DNA of 60,358 nt. It comes from Rodentolepis nana. Taxonomy: Eukaryota > Platyhelminthes > Cestoda > Cyclophyllidea > Hymenolepididae. Both the position numbers and the translations under genes were made by a program. The DNA lies in the NCBI GenBank assembly GCA_900617975.1, contig UZAE01012123.1:1-60358 (forward strand), read 5' to 3'. A model generated the notes under the pieces. It saw only the letters and a list, made by a program, of their open reading frames with translations. It had not been told where the DNA came from and ran no database searches. Positions 1-13,355 of the stretch are shown here, in pieces; positions within the stretch are counted from its first letter, which is position 1, and the number at the start of each line of letters is the position of its first letter.

Positions 1-107
1 AAAAATTCGGTAAATAAATTTAAACCACCATATCTAGTGTGATCTAGCTGGGTATAACATCAATGGCCATGAATTTCCTTTTAAGAAGAAATCATATAAT
101 TAAAAGG

Positions 108-404
108 GGGGTGTGCGATAGACTTACCTCCCCGTGGTGCACCCTAGGCAACGTATACTCATACGGCAAAAAAGTCTATTAACCGGCATTTGACTTCTGA
201 CTTCAAACTACCATCACCCCCACTTTATGTCATATTCAAATACTTCCACGGTACTCACCCACCTATTTTCTACCTTTTCTACCTTCGTCTTTGAAACACT
301 CTTCTGTTTCCCCCTCCCTCTCGACTCTTTTTCACTTTGATATTCCTTCCCCTCTGTGAAGCTTGAAGTTAACTAAAGAGCTATTTGATATAAATAAATA
401 AAAG
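108..404 (+). repeat. SINE-like retroposon copy 1
   Basis: The copy starts with the family 5' end (GGGTGTGCGATAGACTTACC) and ends in the ATAAATAAATA tail. It is flanked by an imperfect target-site duplication, ATAATTAAAAGG at 96-107 and ATGAGTAAAAGG at 405-416 (10 of 12 match). The E-box core has mutated to CCCCGTGG. About 33 bp just before the tail are missing (GGGCTAATGATAACC...GCC), joining the GAGCT end of that block directly to ATTTGATATAAATAAATA. Confidence 0.85.
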
Positions 405-416
405 ATGAGTAAAAGG

Positions 417-2807
417 AATAGAAAGCGAACTGTGGGGGAGGGAATATAGTGTAATATAGACATTGAAATAACTGTTTACACAGATTAATCCGTTTTCCCC
501 TTAGAAGCATATTTACAGCTTAATGGCATGATGATTGACGCTCGTGGGGATTTAATTCTGCTGTTGGTCATGGCACCGGGATTTAGTGATTTCCTATTTG
601 CAGCCAATGAAATTAATCGATTCTAGCAACAAAGTATGACCATATCCTTATTAGTATAAAATCATCAAAGTTTTTGTAGTCGAAATTTCATTCAGAAACA
701 ATTAGATGCAACCTTTCAGAAAAAAAGAAACGATTTAATGATTCCAAGCTCTTTGTATTCTCATTTCTCTAACATTAATCCCATATTTCTTACGTGAGTT
801 TAATTTGTTTGCCAAATCATTTTAGTTAAGGTTATAAATGAAAAAGATTTTTTTTGTATACATAAGGCTCAGGTTGATATAATTAAGGAATTAAATTATG
901 GAATCTATTGGTAATCTTTATTTCAATGCCAATCACCCTATGCTTTGCTATCATCCACTAATTTATAAATTAACTTTTACGAGATAAATGTACGTAGTGT
1001 CACTTTTCTTTAGGGCAATTTCTAAGACGGCTTCAAAGATCTCCCATTGTTCCACACCAAAAATACTGAATGGCCAATCAATTTGCTAAATTTAATTTAA
1101 TTGTTCAGTTTTGGACAAAGGTGCTATGGAAGATTGAATTAGCACTTATCGCCTTTCATACACATTGCATGGAATTAATTTCTTACGTTCATCATCATAT
1201 GTTATTCGCTGCTTTACAACTAACGCCTAATAGATGAATTACGTCTGAATGAAAACAAATGCTGTTTTTTTGATTAATTGAAATTGAATTCAAATTCATT
1301 TAAGTTAATAATTTAAGGTAGTCTGGCTCTTTTATCAATTATTCATTGATTGTGCTGAATAATTAGGGAGGGGATGTGATATATTCTACCTTCCAATACT
1401 AGGCTTAAGCTAGCAAATTTTATAAACTTTATATATCTTGGGATCGTTTTTATCACTTTTAATATGTGGTCAGACTTATTTTTAAAGTCTGAGGCTTAAA
1501 TTTAAAATGGAATTTCAAGAATACTTAATCTGCATGAAATTATAAAAGATATGCTCACAAAGAACAAGTAATATATTTATGCCCAAACATTAAAAAAAAA
1601 CAAAATGACCTTTCCTAACTTAATGTTATTATTGATAATCAATTTAGAATTGGCTTAATGGCGTAGCGACTGTCGAATTTTATTGATTATTACTCAGATT
1701 TTGATGTAACTAGAAGAAATTCAAAACGCATTGGCAGTAAGTAGAGTTCAACACCAAAGTTACCTCAAGTACTGACTTCTTGCAAGTAAATAGTTGTGAT
1801 TTCCTTCAGAGAAGTCATTGCAATTTCAATTGTCTGGAATGTTCAAAAAGAAGTTAATTAGATAAGGAAATTTATGCAAATTTGGTGGAAAATTTAGTCT
1901 AACATAAGCCAGCGGCATTTCTAAAAATAAAACCACTATAATTGCCTATTATCGTATTATATTCTTCAGAAGCAATTGAAAGTTGAAGGACTAGAAGGAA
2001 GGATCTAGACTAGAAAAAAAAACAAGAAAGAGAGATAGAATTAAAAGCGAAGAATTGTACTTTGAAACTCAATTTAAGTCGAGTAATATATAAAAAACCA
2101 TCATAGCATTTTTAGCGTAAAGCGCAATTGACACAAGCACTTGATGGAATGATTACTTTGGAGTCAACAGTTTTAATCTAATAAGCAATTTAAAATATAA
2201 TTGGGATGAAAATATTTGGTAGTGACTCTTCAGTTCATGAATAAAAAACCTGTTTACGCTGATCAACTGCTGATCGACTGCTGATAACGAATCCACAAGT
2301 GAATTGATGATAGCCTTGATGTTTTATTTGGAAAGAATTCAAGTATAAAAGGTATAAAATTGGAAGGGAAACTATGCACTGCCATTAAACGCGCAAACAA
2401 TTTCCATAGCGGTAAGTTGCAGTTCAGGTGACTTCCTAACTCATCAAAATTGACAATATTTACCCCCCAAAAAGTTGCAATTTGCCAGTTGTTTCTAATG
2501 ATGCCATACTGAAATACTTCACAATGGTTCCGATGGTAATTATACAGAGACTCATTTTATGGGGATTTTTCAAACGGGTTTTCTTTTGAACCACTGAACA
2601 ATTGAAAACTTTTGAGGATTACCTACGGCTGAAATTCCTCCAAGAGGTGGAGAAACTACGTTTTGCTACTCAAAGCACTAACTAAGTTTGCATACAAGTA
2701 GTTTTAAGCAATAGAGTAGTTAGCAAAGCACTTTAGGAAATACACAATCTTTCAGGGTCAGTTTTTAAAGAAGATTCTAGTGGTAAGATAATGGGGGAAA
2801 TATGAAC
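417..2807. other. Intergenic, no gene seen
   Basis: This is AT-rich sequence with no open frame above background. I see no RNA gene or repeat family here. The start of the window (1-22) resembles 4207-4228 (AAAAATTCGG then AAATAAA), which may be the remnant of a minor repeat. Confidence 0.6.
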
Positions 2808-2817
2808 CTGAAGTCGT

Positions 2818-3130
2818 TATTTATTTATTTCAAATTGCAGGCGTTTTGGTAGTTTTCATTAACCCTTCGGACTCCACAGAGGGGAGGAACACCAAAGTCA
2901 GAAAAATTCAAGAGCGGGAACAGAACAGCGATTCAGTCGTAAAGGAGACAGATAAATACAAAGGTGGAGAAAGGGGTAAGATGAGTACTGTGAAAGTGGT
3001 GGTATATGGCAAATAGTGGGGTCATGGTAGTTTGAAGTCAGAAGTCAACCGCCATTTAATAGACCTTTTTTGCCGTATGAGCATGCGTTGCCCAGGGTGC
3101 ACCACGTGGAGTTAAGTCTATCGCGCGCCT
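2818..3130 (-). repeat. SINE-like retroposon copy 2
   Basis: This is a full-length inverted copy. The tail (TTATTTATTTATTTCAAA) is on the left and the 5' end (CACCACGTGG...CTATCGCGCG) on the right. The E-box CACGTG is intact. The antisense splice-donor motif has mutated to GAGTTAAGT. The flanks share only CTGAAG plus a few positions, so the target-site duplication is weak and the copy looks old. Confidence 0.85.
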
Positions 3131-6100
3131 CTGAAGCTGCAGTATTTATGGAGGGATAAAATGATTAATGAACAAAGCGTGACAAGGCGCCGTAGGGAGG
3201 GTTTGACAATGTGAAATGTGCAACTGACTTCCAATCGGTCTGATTTCGCAAGACTAAATATTATTATTGGAAATATGTTTACTGCGTCGTGGTGTTGCAG
3301 GTTAATGCATGGCTGAACACCGGTGATCGGCGCAACAGGATAAACAAAGACGGAATATTTAATTAAAATTAAATACTAACAACAGAGTTGGTTTTGCATA
3401 AATAAATTAATTATAATTCTCACTTCGATTTTGTAATTTCATATAAAGTGACAAATTTATCCTAATTCTGGAATTAGTCTTTTCTTAAAACAGAGAAATC
3501 AATTGCTTTTATGTTTTTGAGGAATTCTTCCCAATATATGATTTGAATTTGTAATTAACCCGAATTTTAAGATTTTGGTAATTTTTCAGCCCAATGAATA
3601 GAGTTCTTGGGTAGAAATATTTTCTAAAAGTAAATACGTCTTTTTGTATCACCATAGTGATTATTGTTCATAAAATAATATCAACGATGGTGATTTAAAA
3701 AGGCCCTATTTCTGGTGGCATTCAGTCTTGAATGACAACGCTGGTGAAATAATCATCTGCAGAAAAATGTTGATAGGCTGGCTGGCTTTGTCTTTAAAAA
3801 ACACAACAAACAAAATGACCCAATCGGTCAACTCTGCCAGTTAGCCTTATCCCACTGTGTTTCCACGTATCGTTACTCTTCAAACCCTTCTCTACCCGCA
3901 CTTTCTTCAATCTCTCCCCTTCATCTCCCCCTCCTCCCACTCTTCCATTCTCCTTCAACATATCCACAATAAGCCTCAACTCTTGGTCAACTTATTCATT
4001 AAAGACTCTTGTAACATATATGTGCCTTTTGAATTGCCATTGATTTTGTGAGAGGACAGTTCTAAACCTAACTTAACCAGTGATAAATATTTGGTCATTC
4101 TTAAATTTTACGCTAAACGTCAAGGTGTATTCTTAAATCTTCCAAGTAGCTGTGTACTCATTCTTGTAATGGAGGAATAAACGAATTATATTTATTAAAT
4201 TTTCAGAAAAATTCGGCAAATAAAATTTGGAAGAATATTTAAGTGTCCCTCCGCTAGTCCAAGATTTAGAATCTTCCGACTTTGCATTAACCTTTTTTAC
4301 TGATATAATACATTATATTTTACGTCGATTGTTGGACATTATCACGAGCGAAGCGTAATTTAATTATCTAAATTATGTCTGCAATGTTTGGGAGTGACTT
4401 TCAACGCCAATTTCATTGAAACATATGAACTTCTTCTTTATCCTTTTATATTTACAAAGACAAAATTTTTCTATAATGCGAGATTTAATAAATACTTCTT
4501 TGTATTAAAAGCAATTAACATCTGTTCACTCTTATAACGTTTGGCAGAACTTTTTAAGGAAAAATAAAGAAATTTATTTGGAAATGAAATTAATATTTTG
4601 ACTAATAAAAAATAAAAATTTATTCGCTTGTTCATAGGGCTGTTATGACGCTATTACTTTGACAGGTGAATATATATGTGTGTGTATTGGACTGTCAGTT
4701 GTGGAAACAGTCTCAGGTTACAGAATTTTTACTACTTCACAACTCACCTCAGAATGTTCAATTATCTTTTGATGCTTTATCTGGGAGCCCTCTGAAATGG
4801 CACTTGTTGAATTTACTATCAACATTGGAAATGATAGCCTGGTAGCTCATGTTTTTTATCAAGGCCTTTTTAAGAGTTAAAAGCATCACAACTTTGGAAT
4901 TTGTTGCCAGGTTGAAGTAATTCAGTCGATGGTTCGGCAGAATTCCTTCCTCTTCTGCTCCATGGGTTTACTGTCTCACGCTTCGCCTACTTCGGCATGG
5001 TTCCTTTGAGGTGGACTTTACGCTGTCGAAAGCAATTTCTGAAATGTGGCAATAATAGTACACTTGATTGTAAATATTAATCTATAAATCGATTTCTGGA
5101 CAGATGATGAAACAAATTTTTTAATAATCTAACTAATTTTTCAAGCTTTCCTAAGGCTTTCCATAATAGTGGGTCACATATTGGACTCAGGAAGAGAAAG
5201 TTTCCTGCAAATGAAAGATACCGAGATGAAATTTCTTCTCACCTCTCGAATACGTTTAAATACATCCAGACAATATTTTAATTCAAACGATTAACTTATT
5301 TCCTGTTCATCTCACACAACCAGGTATGGTCTTTGCTCATTAGTAATTTCAGTGTTTTAGCTCAATTTATACTAATATGGAAATTTCTCTTTTTTCAGGC
5401 GATGAAAAGGATAAATTTAATCGTTTTATTAATAATAAGTACTACTTTTTCACCTGGTTGAATAACTGAAATGCATACTTAACTCTAGTCCTTAGTAATG
5501 TCGGAAGTGGAATAAATTGTAACTGATATTGTCAACAAATATACGTGATCCATTCAAGCACAGACACTTTTGTTAAGTCTAACTTTCCATTTACCTAATT
5601 AGCGATTTGATTATATACGCATTTATATATTCGTTTCAAGTCTCCGTAAAACCTCAACAACCTCGAAAAAAAAGCGTTCACTATGTCTGAATTGCGAGAA
5701 CATTACCACCACACCTTTATTAGCGTCACAGTCATTAATTACTTTCTCTCTCTCTTTTCAAGGTTTTAAAAAGACCTTGTACAAACACATTGCTAATATT
5801 AATTGCACCTTCTGACTGCGGTACACCTGAAGACATGACTTCCTTCCTGTCTTTCTGATTGCCAAATTAGTTAATAAATCGGCGCTTTTTGATTCCACAT
5901 GTAATTAAAAGTTAAAATAAACAGTAAATATAATTAGATTTAAAGGTGACAGTAAAGGTAAAATAATAATTAAATGGTATTATGTTTATTCCAACTTCGT
6001 GACAACTAAATAGCGAAACAGTGTATATATTACTTCTTAAATAAATATGCCAATTTTGGATAAGTTTTGGCTTCAGCTGGATGACTTCATGGTCACTCTT

Positions 6101-8560
6101 TCAAAGAACTGCTTTACGCAGAAATCGGCGAGAAAAGCGTGGATTTCAACACTTCACGCTGAATAGTCTACTTGCTAGGAAAGGCGCAGGTCAAAGGGAA
6201 TATGACTTTCGAATAGCACTTGCACATGAAACGGTAAATGATTGCTTCAACTCTTAGTTGAAAAGAATGCCACAGAAGAAATTTGGCTCACTACTGTAGA
6301 GTAGAAAACCAGATATTTGAGAAATTTCTCAAAATTCAAGCGCAAAGATCAAGCGATAGCGTGGAGAGTAGTGCAATACTCACAACCAGGCTGCTGAAAT
6401 TTACTCTTCCCTTTATAAAAGATATTTTCCGTTAACTTCATGCAAATGGAGCACAGACACGTATATTTATTTACTATACATATGGATATCGATTGCTTAT
6501 ATAATAAATATCATTATCAGGAAGGATTGAGTTTCAACAAATTTCAATAAGTAAATGTATCATGCTAGGTCTTCAAAGCTTGATATTGTGCCAAATAGAA
6601 GGTGATCCGGTCAAAATTTCGAAAAAAAACATATTTTCTAATTCTTAATTAGAGCAAAATTGATGAAAGTAAAATAAGCTTTTGTTGTCAGCATTGGGAT
6701 TTCCAAGTACTCATTGCATACTGCCTTCCTCAAGGACTCTAGGCAGTATTTCGATAAACTGTCAACCGTATGATTGATCTCTAAATGGAGAACAGAACAG
6801 AACAGAACAGACTGCTATATCTTTCACTTGTTTATGAGTCTTCCACTCCTTAAAAGTCACTGGTCATTGATTTATGGTTTCAATGTGTCATGGTTTCTGA
6901 ACTAATCTTCACTGTCAACGTGCATAAGCCTGTTTGAATCTAATACTCATGCCGACATTTGGTTAATAATATCAGCGAATAAGTACTCTTAGGTTCAACG
7001 TTCTTTTCATTACCTTACTATTTACTGAATGACGATTTCTATCGATTTTTAATCATTGAACAATAATCAATAGGAATCCCTTGAAAAAATTAGAATGAAG
7101 ACGCCTGAAAAATTATGGCCATGAAAAATTAATTTAAAAATCAATAGACTCAGTGTTATGACAGGGTTATCTGAGCATGACAATAATTCAAAAATTATAA
7201 TCACTATCTTTGAAACTACGGCACTTATCCTGCAAAGAATCAGATCAGGAATAGTGGAATGAAATGTCATCGATTTTAAGTGAAGGATCACGGGAAGGAT
7301 GTAAATAAAATCGCCCAAATTGATCAATAACTGAGCTTATTAAGTCGTGTAGAAGACAGGGGTAAATAAATCTTCATTTACTAAACTTTCTATTTGTTGC
7401 GGGTTAAGGAAATTATCCTCTTTTAACTTTGGAAGAGGCAAGGTTGTAAAAAAATTGAATTCGACTTTCAAGTTTCTGAAGATGAACCAATAATACAATT
7501 TTTAATGACTGGACCAACTCAACCGCACTTAATTAAACAATAGATGAAAGATTCAAATATGCTGCCTTCCGGATATTTATAAGAAAATGTCGACTGAAAT
7601 TCGTCAAAAGCTCTAAAAGAAAGAAATACTATAGTTAGAAAATTATTTTTTGCTCTATTGATTACTGAATACTTAGGATATTATTTAGTAAATATGTAAA
7701 TGACGTCACTGAATTGGCTTTTAGTTTGATAGTTAATTCTATCCAATTTGTTGCTCAATAGAGCCAATAGCATTATTTTTGTTAAGGGTAATGAAATTGT
7801 AACACATTTAAAAAGTACATTTTATGGGCTTAAAAGCTGGGATTAAAGTTTGAGATAATTTGACTATTTGAATCGTTGAACAGGCTCAGGTTTTTCATGA
7901 ATGATGACTTTGATAACGAAGGGAAATCAATTCACACTATGCCCTCAAATTTTCTACAAAGATTAGAAACGGTTAGAAATAAATTGGACTAAAACTTAAC
8001 AGTGACTGAACTTAAACTAATTTACAAGAGTACTTTCTGGGGGGGGGGAATTTCAGTGTCCATAGTGAGAACAATGAAACGCTTACTTAAGTACAAAGCC
8101 TCGGGGCGGGGGGGGGGGGAATTTTCAACTTTTGTGATATTCTGAGGAATAGTATTTTTGATGTGCCATACTCACAAACACATTGCATATTGGTGGATAC
8201 GTTCCCTTGGGAAATTCATAAATAGTTTGATAGAAATGTGGGCCATCACAAATATTAATAAGGTGGCCGGATGTGTGGAGAGGGTTTATTCCGCTCAAAA
8301 GTTTTTAAGCATTAACTGCACTAGGAATAGCAGTAAACAACGTGTCTGGATATTCAAAAGGATTGGCATATTTATTATTATTGACAAGTGAAACGGAAAG
8401 TTGGAATAAACCGATATTTGAAGCTTTATTAAGAGCGTAAAACCATGTGAGTTGTTTCCATTTCTCTGTCCTGGGAGGAAAATTATGGTAATCATAACAC
8501 AACACCATTGTAATTAGACGACCATAAAGTAAGCACTGGATGACTTGGATAAGAATTGAC
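3131..8560. other. Intergenic, no gene seen
   Basis: There is no supported gene. A short GAACA array lies at 6790-6811. Two pure G runs lie at 8039-8048 and 8108-8119. The 16-mer AAAATGACCCAATCGG near 3812-3827 recurs near 24551-24566. Confidence 0.6.
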
Positions 8561-8577
8561 TCCTTAATGAAGAGCAG

Positions 8578-8907
8578 GAGGGGAGTGCAAGAGACTTATC
8601 TCCACGTGATGTATCCTGGGCAGCGTATACTCTTACAACAAAAGAGCGCATAAACCGGCAGTTGACTTCTGACTTCAAAATACCCTGACCCCACTCTATG
8701 TCATATTTGACCACTTCCGCGGCACTTACCTTACCTTTTTCTCTCTATCCTTGTATTTGTCTCTTCTACAGCTGCGAATCACTCTTCTGTTCCCCCTCAC
8801 AACTTTTGTGACTTTGATGTTCCTCCTCCTCTCTGTGAAGCCCGAAGTTAACTATAGGGCTAATAATATCTATCATAAAACCTGTCATTTGATCTACATA
8901 AATAATT
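8578..8907 (+). repeat. SINE-like retroposon copy 3 (variant subfamily)
   Basis: This is a full-length sense copy with intact CACGTG. It shares several non-consensus variants with the inverted copy at 9358-9644: ACTCTTACAACAAAAG, GCGCATAAACC, CATATTTGACC, CCGCGGCAC and ACAGCTGCGAATC. The pair probably descends from one source or from a local inverted duplication. The target-site duplication is unclear. Confidence 0.85.
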
Positions 8908-9357
8908 GAAAAAGAGGAATCGGAAAACTTGAAATTTGAAACGTCACTCACTATTTTTTTCGAGGCCCTTTCGTTCGTTTCATTTTGGAGCGAATGTCAA
9001 TCGATCTCAGTTCCTCGCCTACAGAGACAAATTTAGAATATTTAGACGATAACAGGGTTACATCTTGGTATTCTTAACGCTTCGATTGATAATAATTGTT
9101 AAAAAAGTAGACACATTTATACAGACGTACACATGTCCAATTCAAGCAAGTATTTGATATTTAGCATTTTCTATGGTGAAGGTTAATGAAGCATTGAAGG
9201 TGTGTCAAACGCCAATGGCGCCATCAGTTATGAATGTAGTACCAGAAAAGTTAATTTTGAAAGAGGACGAAACGGTGCCAATTTCTTAACCTCTTGGGAA
9301 CAGGTCTTGAAACACATAGCCTTATTGGCTTGGAAAACATTTTTTAACCATTGCAAT

Positions 9358-9644
9358 ATTTATTTCAAATGGCAGGCGTTTTGACAGTTATCATTAGCCA
9401 TTTTAGTTGATTTCGGGCTTCACAGAGGGGAGGGGGACATCAAAGTCACAAAAATTGTGAGGGGAAACAGAAGAGTGATTCGCAGCTGTAGAAGAGACAG
9501 ACACAAAGGTGAGTGCCGCGGAAGTGGTCAAATATGACATAGAGTGGGGTCAGGGTAGTTTGAAGTCAGAAGTCAACTGGCGGTTTATGCGTCCTTTTGT
9601 TGTAAGAGTATGCGCTGCCCAGGATGCACCACGTGGAGTTAAGT
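9358..9644 (-). repeat. SINE-like retroposon copy 4 (variant subfamily, inverted)
   Basis: This copy is inverted relative to copy 3 and shares its diagnostic variants. The two form an inverted pair with a spacer of about 450 bp. The 5' end stops at CCACGTGGAGTTAAGT, before the usual CTATCGCACACCCC, so it is slightly 5'-truncated or rearranged. An internal stretch (ACCTTTTTCTACC region) is also missing. Confidence 0.85.
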
Positions 9645-12600
9645 AAGTTAAGTTGAGTAAATACTTCTGCTTTATTTCTTAAAGGTTTTTAAGCCTAATT
9701 CTGCAAATATAAATTGACATATTCTTGAACAGTTTCTCCCTGAAAAGTTTATAGAGAATTTCCTGTCAGTCACTCTATATAATTAAATTGGAAGATGTCC
9801 GGTTATATCAGTAGTTCAACATGACCTTGACAATGAATCACGTCGCATCCGCCGTCATTTTCGGGTGGTGAACTTTAAATAGTTCCTGCATTTATTAAAA
9901 TTACACTCCAATAAACACACGCACACACATTTACTAACAATAAAAATGGATTGAACTAAAATGAGGAATATTCAAGCGTTAATCAAAGTCTACTCACTCG
10001 CATGTAATGAATGATTTTAATTACTATTTCCTTTAATGCGCCCATCTTGTATGTGGACATTAGAACACAAAGCAGATAATTTGTTAGGGATAAAATTGTA
10101 TTTACCTGGCTACTGTTGGAGACTTAAAACTGCCCTTTGTAAAATTTGATGGGTTAGGGCTCAATTACCAATGTGCCTAGCGATTGAATTCAAGCTAAAT
10201 CCGTAACGTCTGTGTTTGAAATTGAATTTAAGGTAATGCTAGTATCACTAATAGATACTTAGATTCCTCGTTTTAATGCTGGCAATTGAGTTAGAAATCG
10301 GATTGCATTGAAGATTTTTGTTTGACTTTATTCCCTAGTACTGTGATTAGCTGATATTAGGCAAAATTGTGGGTTTTTCGATCTTTTTGGGTTCTATTTC
10401 TGATGGACAAAATAATATTATAATTTTTGGACCGAATACTTAGACATGCCAATTAGTATTACATTTGGCAATGCAAAAAAGAAACTTATATGGAATACTT
10501 GAAAGCGCAAAATAGTCAATAAGTCCAGTTAGTGATGAAACGGGTGAGGTAAATAGGAGTTACCGGGGTTTTCCGAAAAGCCGCCCAGGGTGGTTAAACG
10601 TAAAAATTCCATTTCGTGAAACTATTTTGGAACCAAATTACCGCCCATCCGATAATACCGAAGTAATATATATATATATATATATATATATAGGTAAATA
10701 TATATTCGGATGGTCGGATTTTCAGAAAACCCAGTTAATACGGAATTCATAATTTTTTGGAGTCCTAGTTCAGATCAATTGTAGTACAGTGGATTGTACA
10801 ATTTAATATAATGATTAGATTTGTATAGAAATATGCAAATATCTCTTATCCTTATTTGACATTTTTCCTTTTTGACACCTTAAATAGCAAAATTTTATGA
10901 TAGAACAGATAAACAGGAAGAAATTGCTATCAGCTGACGTTAACCCGTCCCCCCATCCCCTCCTTCCCGCCTTCACAAATAATAATCAATATAATGTCTG
11001 AAAATAGGGAATACTGCCTTAATTCTAAAAATGTAAGCTTTCGCTTTTGGTATGACAAGTTGATGTACAATTTACTTAGCTACATCAAATTAATCAACAA
11101 ATTAATTGGCGCATATTGAGGAGCAGAGCGTTGTGGGCATGTTTGATTCGACTAATTTCCTGTCAACTGGTTTGGGGGGAGGCAGAAATTTGAGTCTGAG
11201 GTTAACGTTGATGATGCTGAGAATGAGAGTCGTTAAATGCTGCGGAGTTAATTGTGGTGTCCCACAAATTAGTCGGCATTGTCGTAAATGCACAAGGAAA
11301 GGAATGTAAAATGGTCACTTAAAACATCCAATTAATTACTGGTGTGCGACTAATGTATCAATTTGCGCGTATTTACAATGAATCTATCAATGCTTGTATT
11401 AAAATTTCACATGTGACATCTTAGGAAACCGCTTTCTTTTTCAAATTTCAATCCTTAAAGAAAACTTGATGCCTGTCTACCAAGAGTGCGGTGTTTTGGA
11501 AGAGTCAGTTACTGGAGCCAGAGGATCAACACAAGGAAATGTTTGAAGTCGTATGTTTCTGCACGTCCTCATAGATAGTTTAATTCGCTCTCGACATCCT
11601 AATATTCAAATTTTTGGAATTTTTTCCAAAGGTTAAGAGGTTATTAAATCCTCACAGTGATCGAAATTGTTGATTGATTGGTTTAATTCAGCAGTTAGTA
11701 CTTCCATCTTTATTTACTTGTGATATGTCATGGCCAAAAGCAGGTAACAGAGAAGAGGAGTAGTTAAATTTTGTGTATGGGTTGAACAATAAGTACTTGT
11801 CACCTGACCTTTAGAAGCACTCATTGTGTCCCTATTTAAGCTCTTTATTCAATGGCTAAGCCCAGTGTGAGCTGATATTAATCCAAACACAAAGGAATGA
11901 CCTTCAACGGTAGGCAGAGGAAACTACGCTCCGGGTGGCATATGAACTTATGAAGAACCTTGACCTTGTGAAAATGCACTGGAATGCTCTTTAATTAAAA
12001 GTCTGTTATGAGTACATAGAGGTTAAGGAATAGTTATCAACTCTTATATTGGAATAATATATTATTTAAGTCTATACAGATGATGAAGCGATGAGCTTCG
12101 GTTTTTTAAGCACACTAATTGCCTGTCACATAAATCCTTTCCCTCTCTCTCTATCTATTAGAAAATATATTTAACTGATAGACAAGTTCCAAATACAACA
12201 GACGGACATCCAGTTTGAAACCTGGGGGTCAAAACAAACGAGTTTGAACTTAGAATACTGCAAAGTGATCCGTGCTTCAAATGGAAGATTTAATAACCAA
12301 TGGCATTGCAAATTAAAGCAGAAAAGAGTTTTATCAATTATTGCTTAACTCACCTTCGAATTGTCGTCATTGATTTATTTTGCTCTATTGATCTTATCAG
12401 TGTTCCATGCAAGTGTACCTTCGATTCTCTTCACCAATCCTATGATAAATAACATGTCTGAACTTTTTAGAATAAATAACCAGTCAACTTTAAGTCCAAT
12501 AGTGCATTGCAGCTCACTTTATTAATTTTATTAAGCATTTTCGAATTAATGTTTCAGATATTTGATTTGGAAGATTCGCAGATCATTAATTAGTAAAATA

Positions 12601-13067
12601 ATTGAAATTCAATGTAAAGAAGATTCATTTAACAGAGAAAAGATTCATGCTCCTTTTTTATCTATTTAATAAATCTTAAAATATATATTTTCTACTTTTA
12701 TTGAATTAATTTTTGTGAAAGCTTAGAAGTAAGAATTGTGCCCAAGACTCTTCATGAAGTGTAAAAAATTGGATACTGAAAATCGATCGTAATCAAAACG
12801 CCTAGTGCTGCAATTTTTACTGGTAGTGAAATTTTAAAATTTAATAAATAAATTAGGACACAAAATTAGGAAATCGGTAAATTTATAAAAATGATAAAAT
12901 TATAGTATTAAGTCGAAAATATATAATTTAACTTTTATTTAGATCCAGTAAAAGACATCAAGTAAAAAACAAAAATATTGTCAATGTTTGAAACTTAATT
13001 TCTAGTTTTTAAAGACCGTACTAAAAAATAAGTGAAATGGAAATGGAAAGGAAAGGAAAGCACAATG
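9645..13067. other. Intergenic, no gene seen
   Basis: The stretch is AT-rich, with a TA microsatellite at 10666-10692. Overlapping short open frames at 11102-11309 on both strands mirror each other and have no recognisable content. Confidence 0.55.
10666..10692. repeat. (AT)n microsatellite
   Basis: This is an uninterrupted run of 27 bases of alternating A and T. Confidence 0.95.
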
Positions 13068-13355
13068 GAAATGGAGGGATATGGCATACAGTCGGGTCAT
13101 GGTAGTTTGAGGTCAGAAGTCAACTGCCGGTTTATAGACTTTTTTGCCGTATGTGTACACGTTGCCCAGGTTGCGCCACGTGGAGGTGTATGAGTATACA
13201 TTGCCCAGGGTGCACCACGTGGAGGTAGCCGAATGAGAATACGTTGCCCAGGGTGCACCACGTGGAGGTAAGGTGTAGGGAGAAGTCAACTGCCAGTTAA
13301 TAGATGTACACGTTGCCCAGGTTGCGCCATAAGGTGATAAGTCTATCGCACACCC
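13068..13355 (-). repeat. SINE-like retroposon copy 5, head tandemly multiplied
   Basis: This is an inverted partial copy that lacks the tail half. Its 5' head unit (ACGTTGCCCAGGGTGCACCA...GGAGGT) appears four times: about 13151-13187, 13188-13227, 13231-13270 and 13302-13355. Units 1 and 4 share the variants TGTACACGTTGCCCAGGTTGCG, while units 2 and 3 share TGCCCAGGGTGCACC. A duplicated piece (GAAGTCAACTGCC, 13281-13293) sits between units 3 and 4. The pattern suggests repeated recombination or slippage at the head of one insertion. Confidence 0.85.
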
